Notes: a model not told the origin generated them from the letters alone. A DNA stretch of 64,000 nt from Lucifuga dentata (GCA_014773175.1 VXCM01000926.1:1-64000), one strand, 5' to 3'; shown: positions 10,379-23,373, numbered from the stretch's first letter. Translations and numbers: made by a program.

Positions 10379-12716
10379 TGTGCTCCACACATACTGTATA
10401 TGCAGTTGTCTGCATGAAAGCACTTTGTTGAAAATGTGGGGGCTTTGTCCAGCCAAACAGACTGAATTTTTTTACAGCTGATAATGATCTACAGCATCAC
10501 TGTAGGTCTTTCTTCTGTTTTATTGTATTTTTTGTATATGTCTTGCACAGACTCCTGCCTTCAGTTGTATTTTTTTTTTTTAGCATCTCTTTGGAAGTTT
10601 CCCAGGTCCAGTTAAGATCTAAGTATGATCTGAGTATGGCTTCACACTCCTTCTCAGCCATACTCAGAGAACATTAGGTGAAGGCAAAACAGTCACAATA
10701 TGTAAAATTTGAGTTTTAAAGCTTAATGTGTTGAACTGATCACATATTATTCTACTTGCTTCAGTGTGTGATTTTTGTGTAGCTCCAACATGTGATGACA
10801 ATGAATTGACATGTCTGGATGTGCACAGATGGATTTCATTTGCACTGGGTAACAGCCAAAGCATTTGGTGAGATGGTCCAGCTCATAGTTGTGTTTGATA
10901 TTGCCTCCAGTCTGGACATAAACATCAGAAATCATGTTCACCAGCAAGCCATTGTGTATCCACTTCTCTCTTCACTAAGCACTTCAGCCCTGAAAGTTTC
11001 ATACAGAATTCAGACAGAATCTCTGAAGTGCATGAAAACTGCTGATGCACACAGCAGCTTAACTTTTGCATAAACAGGACGCCCACACTGCTGCCTCACA
11101 CCCTGTGCCACACATCCTGCTTCAACTAAACAAGAAACAGAATACAGAACAAATGGAGCAAATGCCAAATCTTTTCCAGAATGTTTTTCACTTATTTGTA
11201 ACTTTTTAGCATCATAAAATGTAAAGTGTGAACTCATCAGAAGTTTTGCGTCGAACTATTAAATGCAGAATGCAAAAATTCAGGCTGATGAGATTTATTG
11301 ATATTCGGGATTTCAGATATTACACTCCAAACCAGACACTTGTGCAGACAGCAGCATATGTGTGTACATGGACAGCAGATGCACATGTAGTTGTGTATGT
11401 ACTGCATTGTGTGTATCTGTGTGTAAGGACGATTTCCACAGATCAAAATGATGATGTCCTACTGCATTAGTTGTTTCTTGGCCTTTACAAATTTTAACGT
11501 GATTTTCACCGCATAGCATAATCACATGAAAGCTGGCAAATGTAACATCTCACTTTTTGTTACACTCGCCCTCGTACTATATACTTATAGAATATTTTTT
11601 TTCTTGCAAATATATATTATAGAGATTAAGTTTAGCTTTTTCTTGTCGTGTCTTTTGATCATCTTTTTTTTGGGGGGGGGNTTTTTTTTTTTTTTTTCGA
11701 CAAGCCAACCCTCTTGGCCTGCTAACATTAAGCTATTTATTTAACTAGAAATGCATGTTTTGAGTATAAATATAAAGCTCCTTTGAACTAAACTAAACTT
11801 TAATCAGCCGTGTCCTTTGGGATCATACATGCTCAGGGCTTTCTTCTTCTCTTCATGATGTCAGTAGAGAGGACATGGCTCTTGGCATCGCCAGGCAGCT
11901 CTGAGAGCTTTGTGGCTGTTTTGAAGAAAGCCTGAAGCATCAAAGGTTTCAAAAGAAAGTGAGAAGAGACGTCTAGTTGCACTGATAAAAAGCCACTGCA
12001 GTGTTTTCTCTGAGATTCCCTGAGTGGATAGTGATAGTGGGTGGGTGCGCAGGTGCAGGTTTGACTAATGCAGTAATCCATGACACCTACAAATAAACTG
12101 CTCCACGTTTACTTGGCAAGTCTTCAGATAGGATCTCATCTGAGGTGATGAAATCAGATTCAGTGAAAGCCAGAATGAAAGGTGACTATTGTAATTAAAC
12201 AGGTCCTATGAGAAATAATGATGTTATATGAGGAAAATGCCATAAACTGACTGAATAGCACAAAATAAAGTAAGTTGCTATAGATGTTGGTTATAATAAA
12301 AAAAAAAAAAAATNTAAAAAAAAAAAAAAAATGTAGTGATGTATTAAAAGAACAAGGTGTATGGGGTGATGCCGAAACATCATGATATCACATAGAACCA
12401 CTAATCCTATAGAAAATAATGGAGTTTGCCACCAAGCAACCTCCATAACACAAATGGGATACAAGAATCATATTTATTTAAAGACGTCATGAGTTTTAAG
12501 CTACATTAAACTGAAGAAACTGTTTGAATGCCCCCCACCTCCCATGCACCCACACACACCTCCCTGCTAATAATTTTATGATTCACTATTGCAGAGTGCA
12601 TCAGTGCTGCTGACATAAAGTTCAATTATAAAATCACTTGTTCAGTTTGAGGCTGATTAAAGGAGCCTTCTGGAGCTAAGGTTGTATTATGTATGCATGG
12701 CTCTGAATATGTGTTT

Positions 12717-12920
12717 GTATGTGTGTGTGTGCGTGTGTGTGTGTGTGTGTGTTTCATCTTGAAGTACTTGGCTTTCATGCTGGCTGTCACTGAATGAATA
12801 AATAACTGTTTGTATACATGTGCATGTGCTGTATGCATATGTGTGTGTGTGTGTGTGTAGTTTCTCTTACCTGAATTGAATGCTAACTGTGACTGTGTGT
12901 GTGTGTGTGTGTGAGTGTGA

Positions 12921-12962
<42 letters not shown>
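12717..12962. repeat. Cluster of (GT)n and (GT)n(GA)n microsatellites
   Basis: There are three GT-rich runs: 12717-12752, 12839-12860 and 12894-12938. The last passes directly into a pure GA run ending at 12962. Diffuse GTGT-rich sequence continues to about 13090. Confidence 0.95.
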
Positions 12963-13678
12963 ATGTCTGCGTATGAATCCCATGCAGTGTTCAGGTATAA
13001 TGCATGTATGGTGGCTGTGACTGAGTGTGTGTGGGAGTAAATGTATGCATATGTGTCTCTCAGTGTGTGTATGGGTCTGTCTGTATGTAAGTGTGCAGCA
13101 TAGGTGCATGCAGCCTCTGCAGGATTCAGGTATCTGGCTTTCACGCTGGCTGTCTCTAAGCTTTGAGCATTATGAAGCCGACGCTGAAAAATGGCCCCCA
13201 GACACTTCACAATATACATTACACCCTTTGCTCCTGTTTGGAATGGGAACAGCCATGCAGTGTGTGACTGGAATGCATTGAGCTTATTAATTTTTCAGGC
13301 TATCTGGGGCATTGCAGGAGTGTTTTATGTATTATAAACCTCACCAGAATATTAGACCTGTGGGGGGAAAATATCTACAGCAAGGAGGTCTGCTTGTTAA
13401 AGAGGATCACCAGGTAGCCAGAAGCTTTCCAGTTCAATTGCATTATGTCCGTCCCAGTAAAACTGTCCTTGAATGCATCACCTGCCACAGGGGTTTTGCC
13501 CCTGGTTGCCACTGACCCTTCTGGAGTGATCTCACACGAACACACCATAATGCATAATGTGGTGGGTACAACACCACATGCACATTCAATCTATTTTTGA
13601 TTTCTCAGCGCGTCTCTCTGAGTAACATTTTTGTTTTGTTTTTCCTCATATTTTTGTTTCTTAATGTGAAGTAAAAGT

Positions 13679-14535
13679 TACTGTATATACTCGAGTATAA
13701 GCCAAGTTTTTATTGCCAAATTTCACGAAGCAAATCGCCTTATACACAAGATATTCAAATTTGACCCCACAGAATGAAATTTCCAGGGGTGGAAATACTA
13801 CCCATTACCACTACTCACAGAAAATAATTTAAATCATACCTTAGAATGAGATATTTCCTGACTTAATATCTTATCCAGCACATTTTGTGGCATCCAGCAA
13901 GCACTGTTGTCAGTTACGGTAATCAGCTGCTGAAATAAATATCATGTTTACCGGTACCAGTGTGAGAGCCATTTCTTGGTTAATTATCAAATGTTTAAAA
14001 TATTTAATTTGGGAAAAGTGAAATCAAATAAATTATTATTTGATAAGTGATGATTGCTGGTTCCTTCATGGAGGAGGAGTCCATTTATAGACGCTCAGCT
14101 AGAGGCTGATCAATGTTTATGTGGAACGATGAAGCGGTGTAGTTTTTGACCTCACCTCACGTCATGTTTTGTTATTTTGATTTTGAAAATAAATAAGTTN
14201 CGGTGTAGTTTTTGACCTCACCTCACGTCATGTTTTGTTATTTTGATTTTGAAAATAAATAAGTTACGATAAGAACAAGAGTGCGATGTTATCATTCTGG
14301 TGTGAGTCAGGAAGAGAAGCCCCGTTAAAGCTGTGAAGTTTTAAAATAGCCGCCACAACCGGTACAGAAAATCAGAGGAATACTATGACAATACCCAGAA
14401 AAACAGGTAATTTGCTAAACAAATAATTGATGGAACAACATCAGCTTATATATGGGTTTCTTTAAAAATCTAAATTTGCAGTTCAAAATCAGGGGGTCGG
14501 CTTATACACAAGATCGGCTTTGAGTATATACGGTA
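13679..14535. mobile_element. TA-flanked DNA transposon, near full length
   Basis: The left terminus CTGTATATACTC and the reverse-complemented right terminus CCGTATATACTC are inverted, both bounded by TA (13679-13680 and 14534-14535). Subterminal GAGTATAAGCC and GGCTTATACACAAG extend the inverted similarity. The interior is about 850 bp with no surviving transposase frame. About 69 bp ending at 14199 is repeated exactly after the N at 14200, so the true length is nearer 780 bp. The TA flank fits Tc1/mariner/pogo-type transposition; the exact superfamily is not resolved. Confidence 0.8.
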
Positions 14536-16492
14536 GTACTAATTAGGTTTCATTAAAGAATATACTGTATAATGTGGTCATTAGTTTCAACTCATGCTGA
14601 TATTCTGGAGATATGATGTGTCTTTGCATCAGACTGATGAGGTTATTTCTGTAGATATGGTATAACTTGTTTTGTAGACAATTTTTGACTGTTGCTATTT
14701 ATGGTTTTTTTTTCATATTTTTTTCTATAAATCAGTTGCATTTTAAAATTAATTTGGCACCCAAACAGAAGAGGATTAAGCAAGCAGACAAACCGAGGAA
14801 TTAATTAATTTTCCAAATTCAATTTACCTGCTCTGAGAACTTCATTTTCATTACTTGGGGATAATGTAGACAATGTTTTGTCATTTGTTCAAAGGGAAAG
14901 TTAGAAAAAAGAAATAAGAGAAAGGGTTTGAAACAAAAAGGTGGACACTGAGAGAGAGATTGGTGAGAAACACTAAGGGCAGTTCCAGACCTGTGGTCCA
15001 TTTGCTCTGGTATGAANGAGAGAGAGATTGGTGAGAAACACTAAGGGCAGTTCCAGACCTGTGGTCCATTTGCTCTGGTATGAATCAGGGGCTTAATTGT
15101 TATAATATTACATGTACTGCTCAGTTTAATTTAGTTTCACAAAGAAAAATATTCAATTGAAGCAAAATAAATCAGCAGCAGTCATGTGAGATCACTCACT
15201 CTGCTCATTGGTCAGAAATATCTAAGGGAAGTGTCTAAGCGAAATGTCTAAGCGAAAGAAAATCAAAACAGGAAGGAGTTTACCATGCTGGAATAACTAA
15301 ATAATATGTAACAAAGACAGACTTGTAATACTTTCCCAATTATTTGGTCCACATATCAAGAAAACTATGACAAGAGAAGCTGAATTTGGCTTGAAGACAA
15401 CATGTGAAACCAATGTGTGAGGAAGATGCGCCTGCCTTCAGACAGGAGACTGGAGCACATAATCAGCACCGCATCCTAACTTTTAACGTGTTTATCTGAG
15501 CTGTTGTTTTTGCTAATCAAATGTGTCATTTATTTAGTGTTTACCACACACACCTAGCCATCTCTGGTTATATCTCACTTAGTTTATCAATAGATTGCTT
15601 TGTACTGGATTGGAAGAAATGCAAATTTGTGTTCAGACCACAACCCAATGCTACAGAGTTCATTGCTACAGAGTTCATTGGGAACCCGAGACCACCTCCT
15701 CAAAAAAGGTCTCAGTGTGTTTGTTTTGGTCTCACCCAGGTTTGATTTCTGTGTAAAAGTAACAATGGGGAAAATAAACCCTATAGTCCAACTAAACCAG
15801 ACCAAACCATGTAGGGGTGAAAATGTCCTCAGGTAGAGAGTCAAAGCTGATTGTGAAGCATGAAGTGATTAGATGTATCAATGAAAGAATAAGACAGCCA
15901 GAAAGTGAAAGTGATAATGTGAAGCACAGAGAGAGAGAGACGGCAGTGCCAGCCATAACAGATGTTTTATATCGTATCTGCTCAGAGCTGCTCTGCTACT
16001 GCAGGCTCTTTGGTTTGCTCCAACCACCTCTGGCAACACAGTTTGTTTGTGTGTGTGTGTGTGTGTGTGCTCTTTCACTGTCTTTGTGAGAACTGCGTTA
16101 GTTTTAAGGTGATCTCCATAGTGAGAACATTTTGCACAGTGAGGTCATTCTGACCAGGTCTTCCTTCTTTGAGCAGTTCATTCAGGGTTAGAGTTTGGAT
16201 GTAGGGTTTAAATAATAGTCCCTTCATATTTTAAATATGACTTTGATAAAAGTGAACAGTAATGAATAAAATTATGTGTGATGGAGATATTTTCAGTGTG
16301 TGATTCAGCTGCACATCTTCAGCCTGGTTCTGAACACTCCTCAAGTGAGTCACCCATTAATGCCAGTGTCTCATTTTCAATGAGGAAATACTTTTTTTCT
16401 GGTGAAAAACCTATGGAAGAAGGAGCAGACAGGATGGTTGGTTTACCCCTTCTTCCTCTTCCTCACACACATCACTCACATCCATTTGAATC
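14536..16492. other. Unannotated stretch
   Basis: There is an exact N-joined duplication around 15017. Small local tandems occur: GTCTAAGCGAAA repeated at 15231-15258, and a doubled GCTACAGAGTTCATT at 15650-15680. A (GT)n run lies at 16045-16070. No gene or dispersed repeat identified. Confidence 0.6.
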
Positions 16493-17073
16493 TTAAAGGA
16501 CCATACTAGCAATTGTGCATGTTTGAGCCCAATATATACAACCTGCATACAGCATATGCTATATTACTGACAATTTCCAAAACATAAAACTGTGTTATAA
16601 AATTTGCTGTTATTTTCTTTGTTCAAACCCCCTAATATGTTTCTAAATCAAATGTTCAAGTGATAAGCCCACCTTAAAATTCAATGTTTTGCCTTCTAAC
16701 ATATGCATGATTGTAGCAGGGACAGTCAATTTAATTCCTCGGTAAAAGCCATCTTCTCCTGGGACTATATTACCTGGTGGAGAAGTACATTGGTATCTGT
16801 GCAGCTCTGTGTTGGATTGGTTAAATAAAGTTACTTTGACAGAAAAAGAAAAGAAAAAAAAACCTAAAAGACATTTGTTTGCTGTTATGAATTACTTACC
16901 TCAAAAGTGTTTCAAGCCTCTACAAGTTGATTTTAATAGCGTACTGGAATGAACTGAACCCAATGGCAGTGTGGAAGGTAGGAAAAACAATTCTAAAATG
17001 TACTGCTAAAGTAAATGGGAAATGTAATATTTATTGTGCTCAAACAAGCACAGTACCAGTTATGATCCTTTAA
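16493..17073 (+). mobile_element. MITE family A, copy A3 (complete)
   Basis: Complete copy bounded by TTAA at 16493-16496 and 17070-17073. The left end begins AGGACCATACTAGCAATTGT; the right end, reverse complemented, begins AGGATCATAACTGGTACTGT. The inverted similarity runs through TTTGAGC and the TTACTGACA region, about 100 bp. The interior carries the landmarks GGGACTATATTACCTGGTGG, TTAAATAAAGTTACTTTGAC plus an A-tract, and GTACTGGAATGAACTGAACC. No reading frame; non-autonomous. Confidence 0.9.
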
Positions 17074-18012
17074 AGGGCTTCTCAAAGTCAAATGCAGAAC
17101 AGAGAAGTAAACAGTTGACACCAGGAAGCAACTACAGAAAACACATCATAACTGTAAGTTATAAGTAACACTGTCAGATTGTTTTTTCAAAGAAAGTGGC
17201 AACTGCAGAGTTGCTAATTGAACCACAGCGTCTTTAGCAGCACTGAGTGTGTCTGGTTCCATTTTAGAAAATGACACAGAGCACTTTGGTTGCACATTCA
17301 GAGTGGGCTAACAGGTAAACATCCCCCGAATGAGCAGTCTATCCTTCTATTGGCTTAATGAAAACTGAAACTCATTTAACGAACAAAAAACAGACACATT
17401 TGTTAACAGCGTGATAGCATTTGTCTGATACGTTTGTGCTTTGAACAACCTTTTTATTTTTAATTGATGTAATTGGCTTTGTTACACAGCAAATGTGTTT
17501 TGTACAAACAGAGGTCTCTGTGCATCCCTAAGCACTGCTATCTATTCAGCTGGCGTGTCTCAAATTAAAGCCATATCTGCTCTTTCCTCCTTCAGACATC
17601 GTTGCTGTCAGACGTGTAATTCCTTCAGTCTTAATCTTGTATTATTATGCAAATAATAAGCAATCAAAAATATTTTAATGGTAAATTGAAAATGAAGAAT
17701 ATTTCAATAGCAAATAATTGAAGAATGACAGCATGTTTGGCAGCACTGAGGTTTGGGAAGCTTTTCGGCGTGACACATTAGTGTTTTTTTAAATGTGGTG
17801 GGCCACATGCTTAAGCATTTTCAGTGCTGACATCATTCAGAAATGTTCATCCAAGAGAATAATCCTCAACATCACCAAAGAGCCTGTGTCTTTGTAGACA
17901 CAGCAGACCTTCATCCTTCCTGTAAAGTCCCAGTTGTTTTGTGATTGAAGCTTTTTTAGCTGATGTTCTCATCCAGAGTAAATAAACAGGATACAGCCAT
18001 TACTTAACACAT
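17074..18012. other. Unannotated stretch, possible conserved non-coding sequence
   Basis: No repeat recognised. An AT-rich patch at 17630-17720 contains TTATGCAAATAATAAGC and several TAAT-type homeodomain-like cores. This is a weak hint only; conservation cannot be judged from one sequence. Confidence 0.35.
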
Positions 18013-18420
18013 TTAAAGGTTTTGCATGTGTTAACCCAACATAGACAACTCACCTAAATGTTACATGACAACCATTTCTCAAAACATAAAACTAAGCGTA
18101 AATATAAGAATTGTTTTTCCTACCTTCCAGACTGCCATTGGTTTCAGTTCATTCAAGTAAAAAAAGTTAATTCCTATACAAATCAACTTGTAAATACTTG
18201 AAATGTGCTTGAGGTGAGAAACCCATCACAGTGAACATAACTGTCTATTAATTTTTTTTGTCAAAGTAACTTTATTTAACAGTCTAACACGGAGCTGCAT
18301 GGAAGAAAATGTATGTCTCTGCCCATCAGTAATGTAATGGGTTGTGGGTTGTATTTATTGGAGTCAAACAGGCAAAAAAAAAAAAAAAAAAAAAAAAAAA
18401 TCACTGGTATTGTCCTTTAA
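18013..18420 (-). mobile_element. MITE family A, copy A4
   Basis: Bounded by TTAA at 18013-18016 and 18417-18420. The right end TCACTGGTATTGTCCT is conserved. The left end (AGGTTTTGCATGTGTTAACC) has lost the CCATACTGG stretch. The middle is shortened by an internal deletion (the CTCTGCC landmark joins the opposite inverted repeat directly). A poly-A tract at 18374-18400 sits inside the right terminus. Confidence 0.85.
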
Positions 18421-19217
18421 GGCTCCATATAGTTCAAAAGATGTAAGATTAACAACAAAAGAAAAGATAGGTTGAAGACATCCCAGAACACCAACGTTTC
18501 TGAATGATGGTAACGTGTAGTTAGAAGGTGCCAATGCAATGGGTCGCTAGCAAAACCTACAAGCAAAAAATATTAAGCTTTGTTCATCAGTTTTGATTTC
18601 AGAAATAGTAGGTTTAGACAAAAATCTACTAGTGAGTTATGATTGTGCACTCTGTTTGTGTGCCCATATCCAGTCTATGTTCCAGAATTTCAGCTTTTCT
18701 GCAAAGCTGTTTTTCAACATAATGGGAGAAGGAAATACAGTAGTTGCTCTTAGCACATGCATGGAAAATGAGAGCATTGTTTCAGATAGCAACAAACTGT
18801 ATGTTCAACTAAGATGTTGACTGGAAGAAAACACCACTTAAATGTTTCATAAATTCAATCAACCTTTAAATTCCTTCAGTTTGGAAAAATTAGCCTCAGA
18901 TTACAGCTCTGCACACAGAGAAGAAGAGCTGCTAAGGTCACCAATATTATTGGCAACATACTGACATTTGGTTGCCATGACAAGAGACGGACACAGCAAC
19001 AGCTGAACAAACCAAAGAACAAGTTAATCCCACAGCCAGCAACTCAGATATGAGAAATCATTGAGACTCAACTATGGACAAACAAGTGGAGCCAAATTAA
19101 ATTAAAGTTCCTTTTTTGGTAAGGGCATGCTTTAAAACAGAAAGTGTCATTATTCAGGTACCATGAAAGTCCTGCTTTTGGTCTGATGAATTGTGCATGA
19201 ACAATTAATTACTGGGG
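18421..19217. other. Unannotated stretch
   Basis: The first ~50 bases resemble the sequence after copy A2 (8907-8960). The rest has no recognised gene or repeat. The 75-codon frame at 18593-18820 has no identifiable domain. Confidence 0.5.
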
Positions 19218-19957
19218 GGAAGCAGTAAAATTGGGATGAGAATCAACACTTCCAAGTCTGAGACCATGGTGCTCTGTAGCAAAAAGGTGTACTGTTCCCT
19301 CCAGGTTAGAGGGGAGTCACTATCCCAGATGGAGGAGTTTAAGTATCTCGGGGTCTTGTTCACGAGTGAGGGTAGGATGGTGCGTGAGATTGATAGATGG
19401 GTTGGTGCAGCATCTGAGGTCCTACGGACGCTGTACCGGACCGTCGTGGTGAAGAAGGAGCTGAGCCAGAAGGCGAGGCTCTCAATTTACCAATCAATCT
19501 ACGTTCCTATCCTCACCTATGGTCATGAGCTCTGGGTAATGACCGAAAGGACAAGATCGCGGATACAAGCGGCGGAAATGAGGTTCCTCCATAGGGTGTC
19601 TGGGCTCTCAGGGACAGGGTGAGAAGCTCGGACATCCGGGAGGGACTCGAAGTAGAGCCGCTGCTCCTCCGCATCGAAAGGAGTCAGTTGAGGTGGTTTG
19701 GGCACCTAATAAGGATGCCCCCTGGTCCCTAGGGAGGTTTTCCAGGCACGTCCAACTGGGAAGAGGCCCCGGGGAAGACCCAAGACACGTTGGAGGGATT
19801 ACATCTCCCGGCTGGCCTGGGAACATCTCGGAGTCCCCCAGAAGGAGTTAGAGGGCTTGGCTGGGGACAGGGAAGTGTGGGCCGGTCTGCTTAGTCTGCT
19901 GCCACTGCAACCTGGATGAGTGGAGGATAATGGATGGATGGATGGAAGCAGTAAAAT
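19218..19957 (+). mobile_element. 5'-truncated non-LTR retrotransposon with target-site duplication
   Basis: The same 14 bases, GGAAGCAGTAAAAT, stand at 19218-19231 and 19944-19957 and enclose a truncated LINE (19232-19943). That is the expected product of target-primed reverse transcription. The body encodes the C-terminal part of a reverse transcriptase protein and ends in a (GGAT)n tail. It is clearly GC-richer than its surroundings. Related fragments lie at 38790-39115 and 54395-55092. The clade (Rex1/RTE/CR1-like) was not assigned. Confidence 0.92.
19236..19622 (+). pseudogene. Reverse transcriptase C-terminal fragment
   Basis: A 128-codon frame begins inside the truncated LINE; its first ATG is internal to the original protein. 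It contains SKSETMVLCSKKV, FKYLGVLFTSEGRMVREIDR, VVVKKELSQKARLSIYQSIY and PILTYGHELWVMT, the usual order after the catalytic FADD box of this LINE type. A stop after SGLSGTG breaks the frame. The remainder (SSDIREGLEVEPLLLRIERS and SQLRWFGHL) continues in shifted frames to about 19915. The catalytic domain, endonuclease and 5' end are missing, so it cannot be functional. Confidence 0.92.
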
Positions 19958-22900
19958 ATGTAGATAAATAACCAAAGTGGTGCAAAAATCTGAAAAAAGA
20001 AGAAGAAGCTAGTGAGAAGAAGCTAGTTGAGAAGCTAGTTTTTGAAGGCACCTTTGACTACATCACTTAATCTTCAACAAGACTTGCTGGACCTGAATCA
20101 TATATGGTGAATCCTATAAAACTGTCTAGGGCAATTTAAAGTCAAGCTTGTATGTTCAAGCAGCCTCGTTCGGGGAAAATGCATTTTATGGCAAGAACGC
20201 ACACACAGAATACCTGCTATTCCCTGCATGCATTAGACATTAGCAACAAAATAAGGAATTGTTTGAGGAATTACATGTTCAATTTTCAACATGACAAGAC
20301 TGTAGCACAGTAGTTGTCAAAATCACTCAAAAATCAGTCAAATCTTATCATCTGGTACTGATGGGATTGTCATCAGGGATTAATAATCAGATGTTAGTGT
20401 GGGTATAGTGTTTTAAATACAGTAGCTAGAATTATGCTATCAAAACTGTTGTGAAATGGTTCGGCCTGAGCAAATTTGCAAATTTAGCAACTTTGTTACT
20501 AGATATGGTGACTTCTAAGACCTACCGACAAATCAAATAACTTTTTTGGCCAGACATCAGCAGCTTTCATGAGAAAACAGTCATGTCCCACAAATGTGTC
20601 AAAATGAGAGGGGAAAAGAGAGAGCTGAAGGAGAGGAGAATCATGCAGTTTGTAATTTCGACACCTGCATCAAACATTAACCTTTTCACTATTTTGAAAC
20701 TGCATCAAGATCATTACACCCCTAGTAAAATTACTTCCATAGACATCACTTCAGACTTTCTGTTTGCCAGAAACACATATGTGATATGATAAAGATAGGG
20801 AACAATATAACCACAAATATAAACATTTCGAGGCAATTTGGAAAGAATAACCCCCNAAAAAAAAAAAAGAACAACTGATATGCAAGGTGGCTCCACATTA
20901 TGCAAATTAGCTAATGATGTAATCTAGAAACTCCTTGCCACTTTTGGAACAGGCCTTACCCAATTTTCCACAGAAAAGAACTCAATGGGCTTGACATGAC
21001 TGTTTGAACTGTTTGAACCAAAAGCAGGCCAAGAAAAGATAAAATTGCATGTGTAAAGTCGTTTTTTTCACTTTTCATACAAGCATTGTTATTCTTTTTT
21101 TTTTTTTTTTTTTTNTTTTTTTTTTTTTTTTTTTTCCTTAAATTAGTGCTTTAATATTTACAGTTTCTGTAAGAAAAATCTTCTCAACATACTTATTTAA
21201 TCAGGTTAATGTAGTGATTTTTGATCATTTTAATTCTGATTAAGCCTCCAAAACCTCTAGGGACAGGCCTGCATGAGAGTAATTTTTCTTGAAGCCAAGT
21301 TGCTGGTTTATTGCACAAATTATAAGATTTTACATTTTAATATCAGGCCTTTTCTGTATAATTGACAGATTTTCTGCCTCCTGTACTTTGCTTCTTCTGA
21401 GTGTCAAATTAAATCTATTGTTATAGCTTCTTTTATCCTTTTTATTTCTCCTGGCTGCCCCCTCCCCTTTGTCTGCCGGTCTCTCTTTCTCTCACTCATT
21501 CTGTCACAGCCATAAACTTTTGCCCTTTTCTGCCTGTCTCGTATTCTGACTGTCCTAAAAGACAAATTAGACTCAGCCCACTTTCCTGTCTCACCCTCCA
21601 TCTCTCTGTCTCCCCACCTCTTTCTTTTTTCACAGTTCATCAATCCCAATCACTCTGTTGGCTTCCAGTTTTGTTAAAGAATTACAGAGCTGTGGGGCTG
21701 TGAAAACCTCCCCCAGATGTTCAGTTCACATGACTAGAGAAAGACAGTAGTGCTGGCAGGGGTTGCAGGCAGGGCGGTGCAGGCTGGTACTAACTAATTA
21801 AAGAAACTCCCAGAATCCACTGTGGTTTTTTTGGCCAGTGCAGCGAGGAAAGCCGTGTGACCCGTAAAGAGAATGAGACAAGTGACCCTCAAAAAACCAC
21901 AGGAAATAGAGTGAGAGGATGGAGAAAGAATGAGAGGAACAGACTGAGATGACTGAAAGAGAGGTAGAGGGTGATAGGAAAGGTGAACGGTTGTGAGACA
22001 GTGAACGGGTAAATGAAGGAGGGAAAGAATGACAGAGGGAGGGAATTAGTTGAACACAATAGTAATAATGTCAGGTCATGCCCTTGTGGGTGGAGATTTC
22101 AAGAAGGGGATCAAATGCACTGAAACAAGTAATGACTTTGGCCTAGGCTTTATTGCATCGGTGGCATGTGGTTTTGTGTTGTGTAAATGTGCTGCAATGT
22201 GCTTTATGCAACATTTGGTTACCAACACACCAGCATTGTCTGTTGAACATCTTCAAACTCCAGCTCATTATTAATGAAGGGAGATTGAAGCCGATTTTGA
22301 TGGTGGAAGATTTTGCAAAATATCGGCAAGTTGTTAGAATGTAAATTCAATGGTAAAAAAAAAAAAAAACATGNGAAAAAAAAAAAAAAACATGTGGGTG
22401 AACTCTTTTGCATTTCTTGGATTTCTGGTTTAATTAAATGTGGTCTGATCACCTTCTAAGTCACAATAACAGACAAACAGATTTTGTCTGAACTAATACA
22501 AACAAACTGTATTTTGTCTTGTCAACACTGAATTGTGACCGCTGGTTAAGTGATTCTTAGTGTTGCCAGATGTACATTAATTATTGTAATTTCAAGCTAA
22601 TTTATCACTTTCTACAATGTACAATCAATAATCAATTAATAAATCAACCCCTGAATGTACAATAATTTAGATATGTCTTAGTTTAAGTTTCAGTTTTTCA
22701 TAGAGGTGAAATGGTAGAGAGTTGATTTGGAACCAATCTGGTCATTCATCTTACGTTAACAATGTCATCAATGTAACAAAGATCAGAATGGATCTGAAAC
22801 GGATGCTGGATCTGCCATAAATGATCCAATCATGTCTCTGCTAAAATCTCATGAGCCAGCCATGATTTAGAAACAGTGCGACTAAATAAAGTGCAATACA

Positions 22901-23373
22901 TCACTGTTGTGTTATTAAAAAATAAATAACTGAGCCTGGAACAGTTGTCAGCAATCCAGCTATACAGAGGAGGAGGAGGAGGAGGAGGAGGAGGTTAAAT
23001 TCACCAACCTGCGGAATGGGATGCATAAGTTGTAGATTGTGTATTATTTGTTAATGTAACGATTCACTTGTGTTTTGCTTGCGTTAGACTTATGGCTTTA
23101 TGATATAGCCCTCTGTGTAAGCCTGGTCTTTGCACCATAAATTTTACTATAACAACTGTGTGATCTATCTTAGAAACTCCTTTGACTGTATTTTATACAG
23201 TCAAAGGAGTTTAGTGTGGTTTAAATGTGCAATTCTATACCTGTAACCTATTTCCTGCTTGCTTACATGCTAGCATGCATAGTAACTATGTATTAAGGCA
23301 GGTATCAATGAAACTCTGCCATCGTTACCATCAGACAACGTAACACACATTAGCATAATTAATGCTGCTCTGT
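19958..23373. other. Unannotated stretch
   Basis: It holds N-broken homopolymers at 20852-20868, 21095-21135 and 22355-22390, a pyrimidine-rich block at 21400-21640, a (GGA)n run at 22974-22994 and the hairpin at 23174-23212. Short frames in the block are compositional. No gene recognised. Confidence 0.6.
23174..23212. repeat. Perfect short hairpin
   Basis: The 18-base arm AAACTCCTTTGACTGTAT is followed by a 3-base TTT loop and its exact reverse complement. The neighbouring bases do not continue the pairing. It may be the remnant of a small palindromic element; no function is claimed. Confidence 0.9.

Larger units (their letters stand above)
9475..13678. other. Unannotated stretch with many microsatellites
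   Basis: An A-rich block at 9540-9619 is repeated exactly after the N at 9620. Homopolymers flank Ns at 11681 and 12315. The longest frame (197 aa, minus strand, 12626-13219) is mostly a translated GT/GA microsatellite. Frames at 10664-11525 overlap on both strands and show no domain. No dispersed repeat recognised. Confidence 0.6.

Noticed and set aside
12626..13219. 197-codon minus-strand frame
   Set aside because: Its length comes from reading GT/GA microsatellites (repeated TH and SLSL); no domain or splice context.
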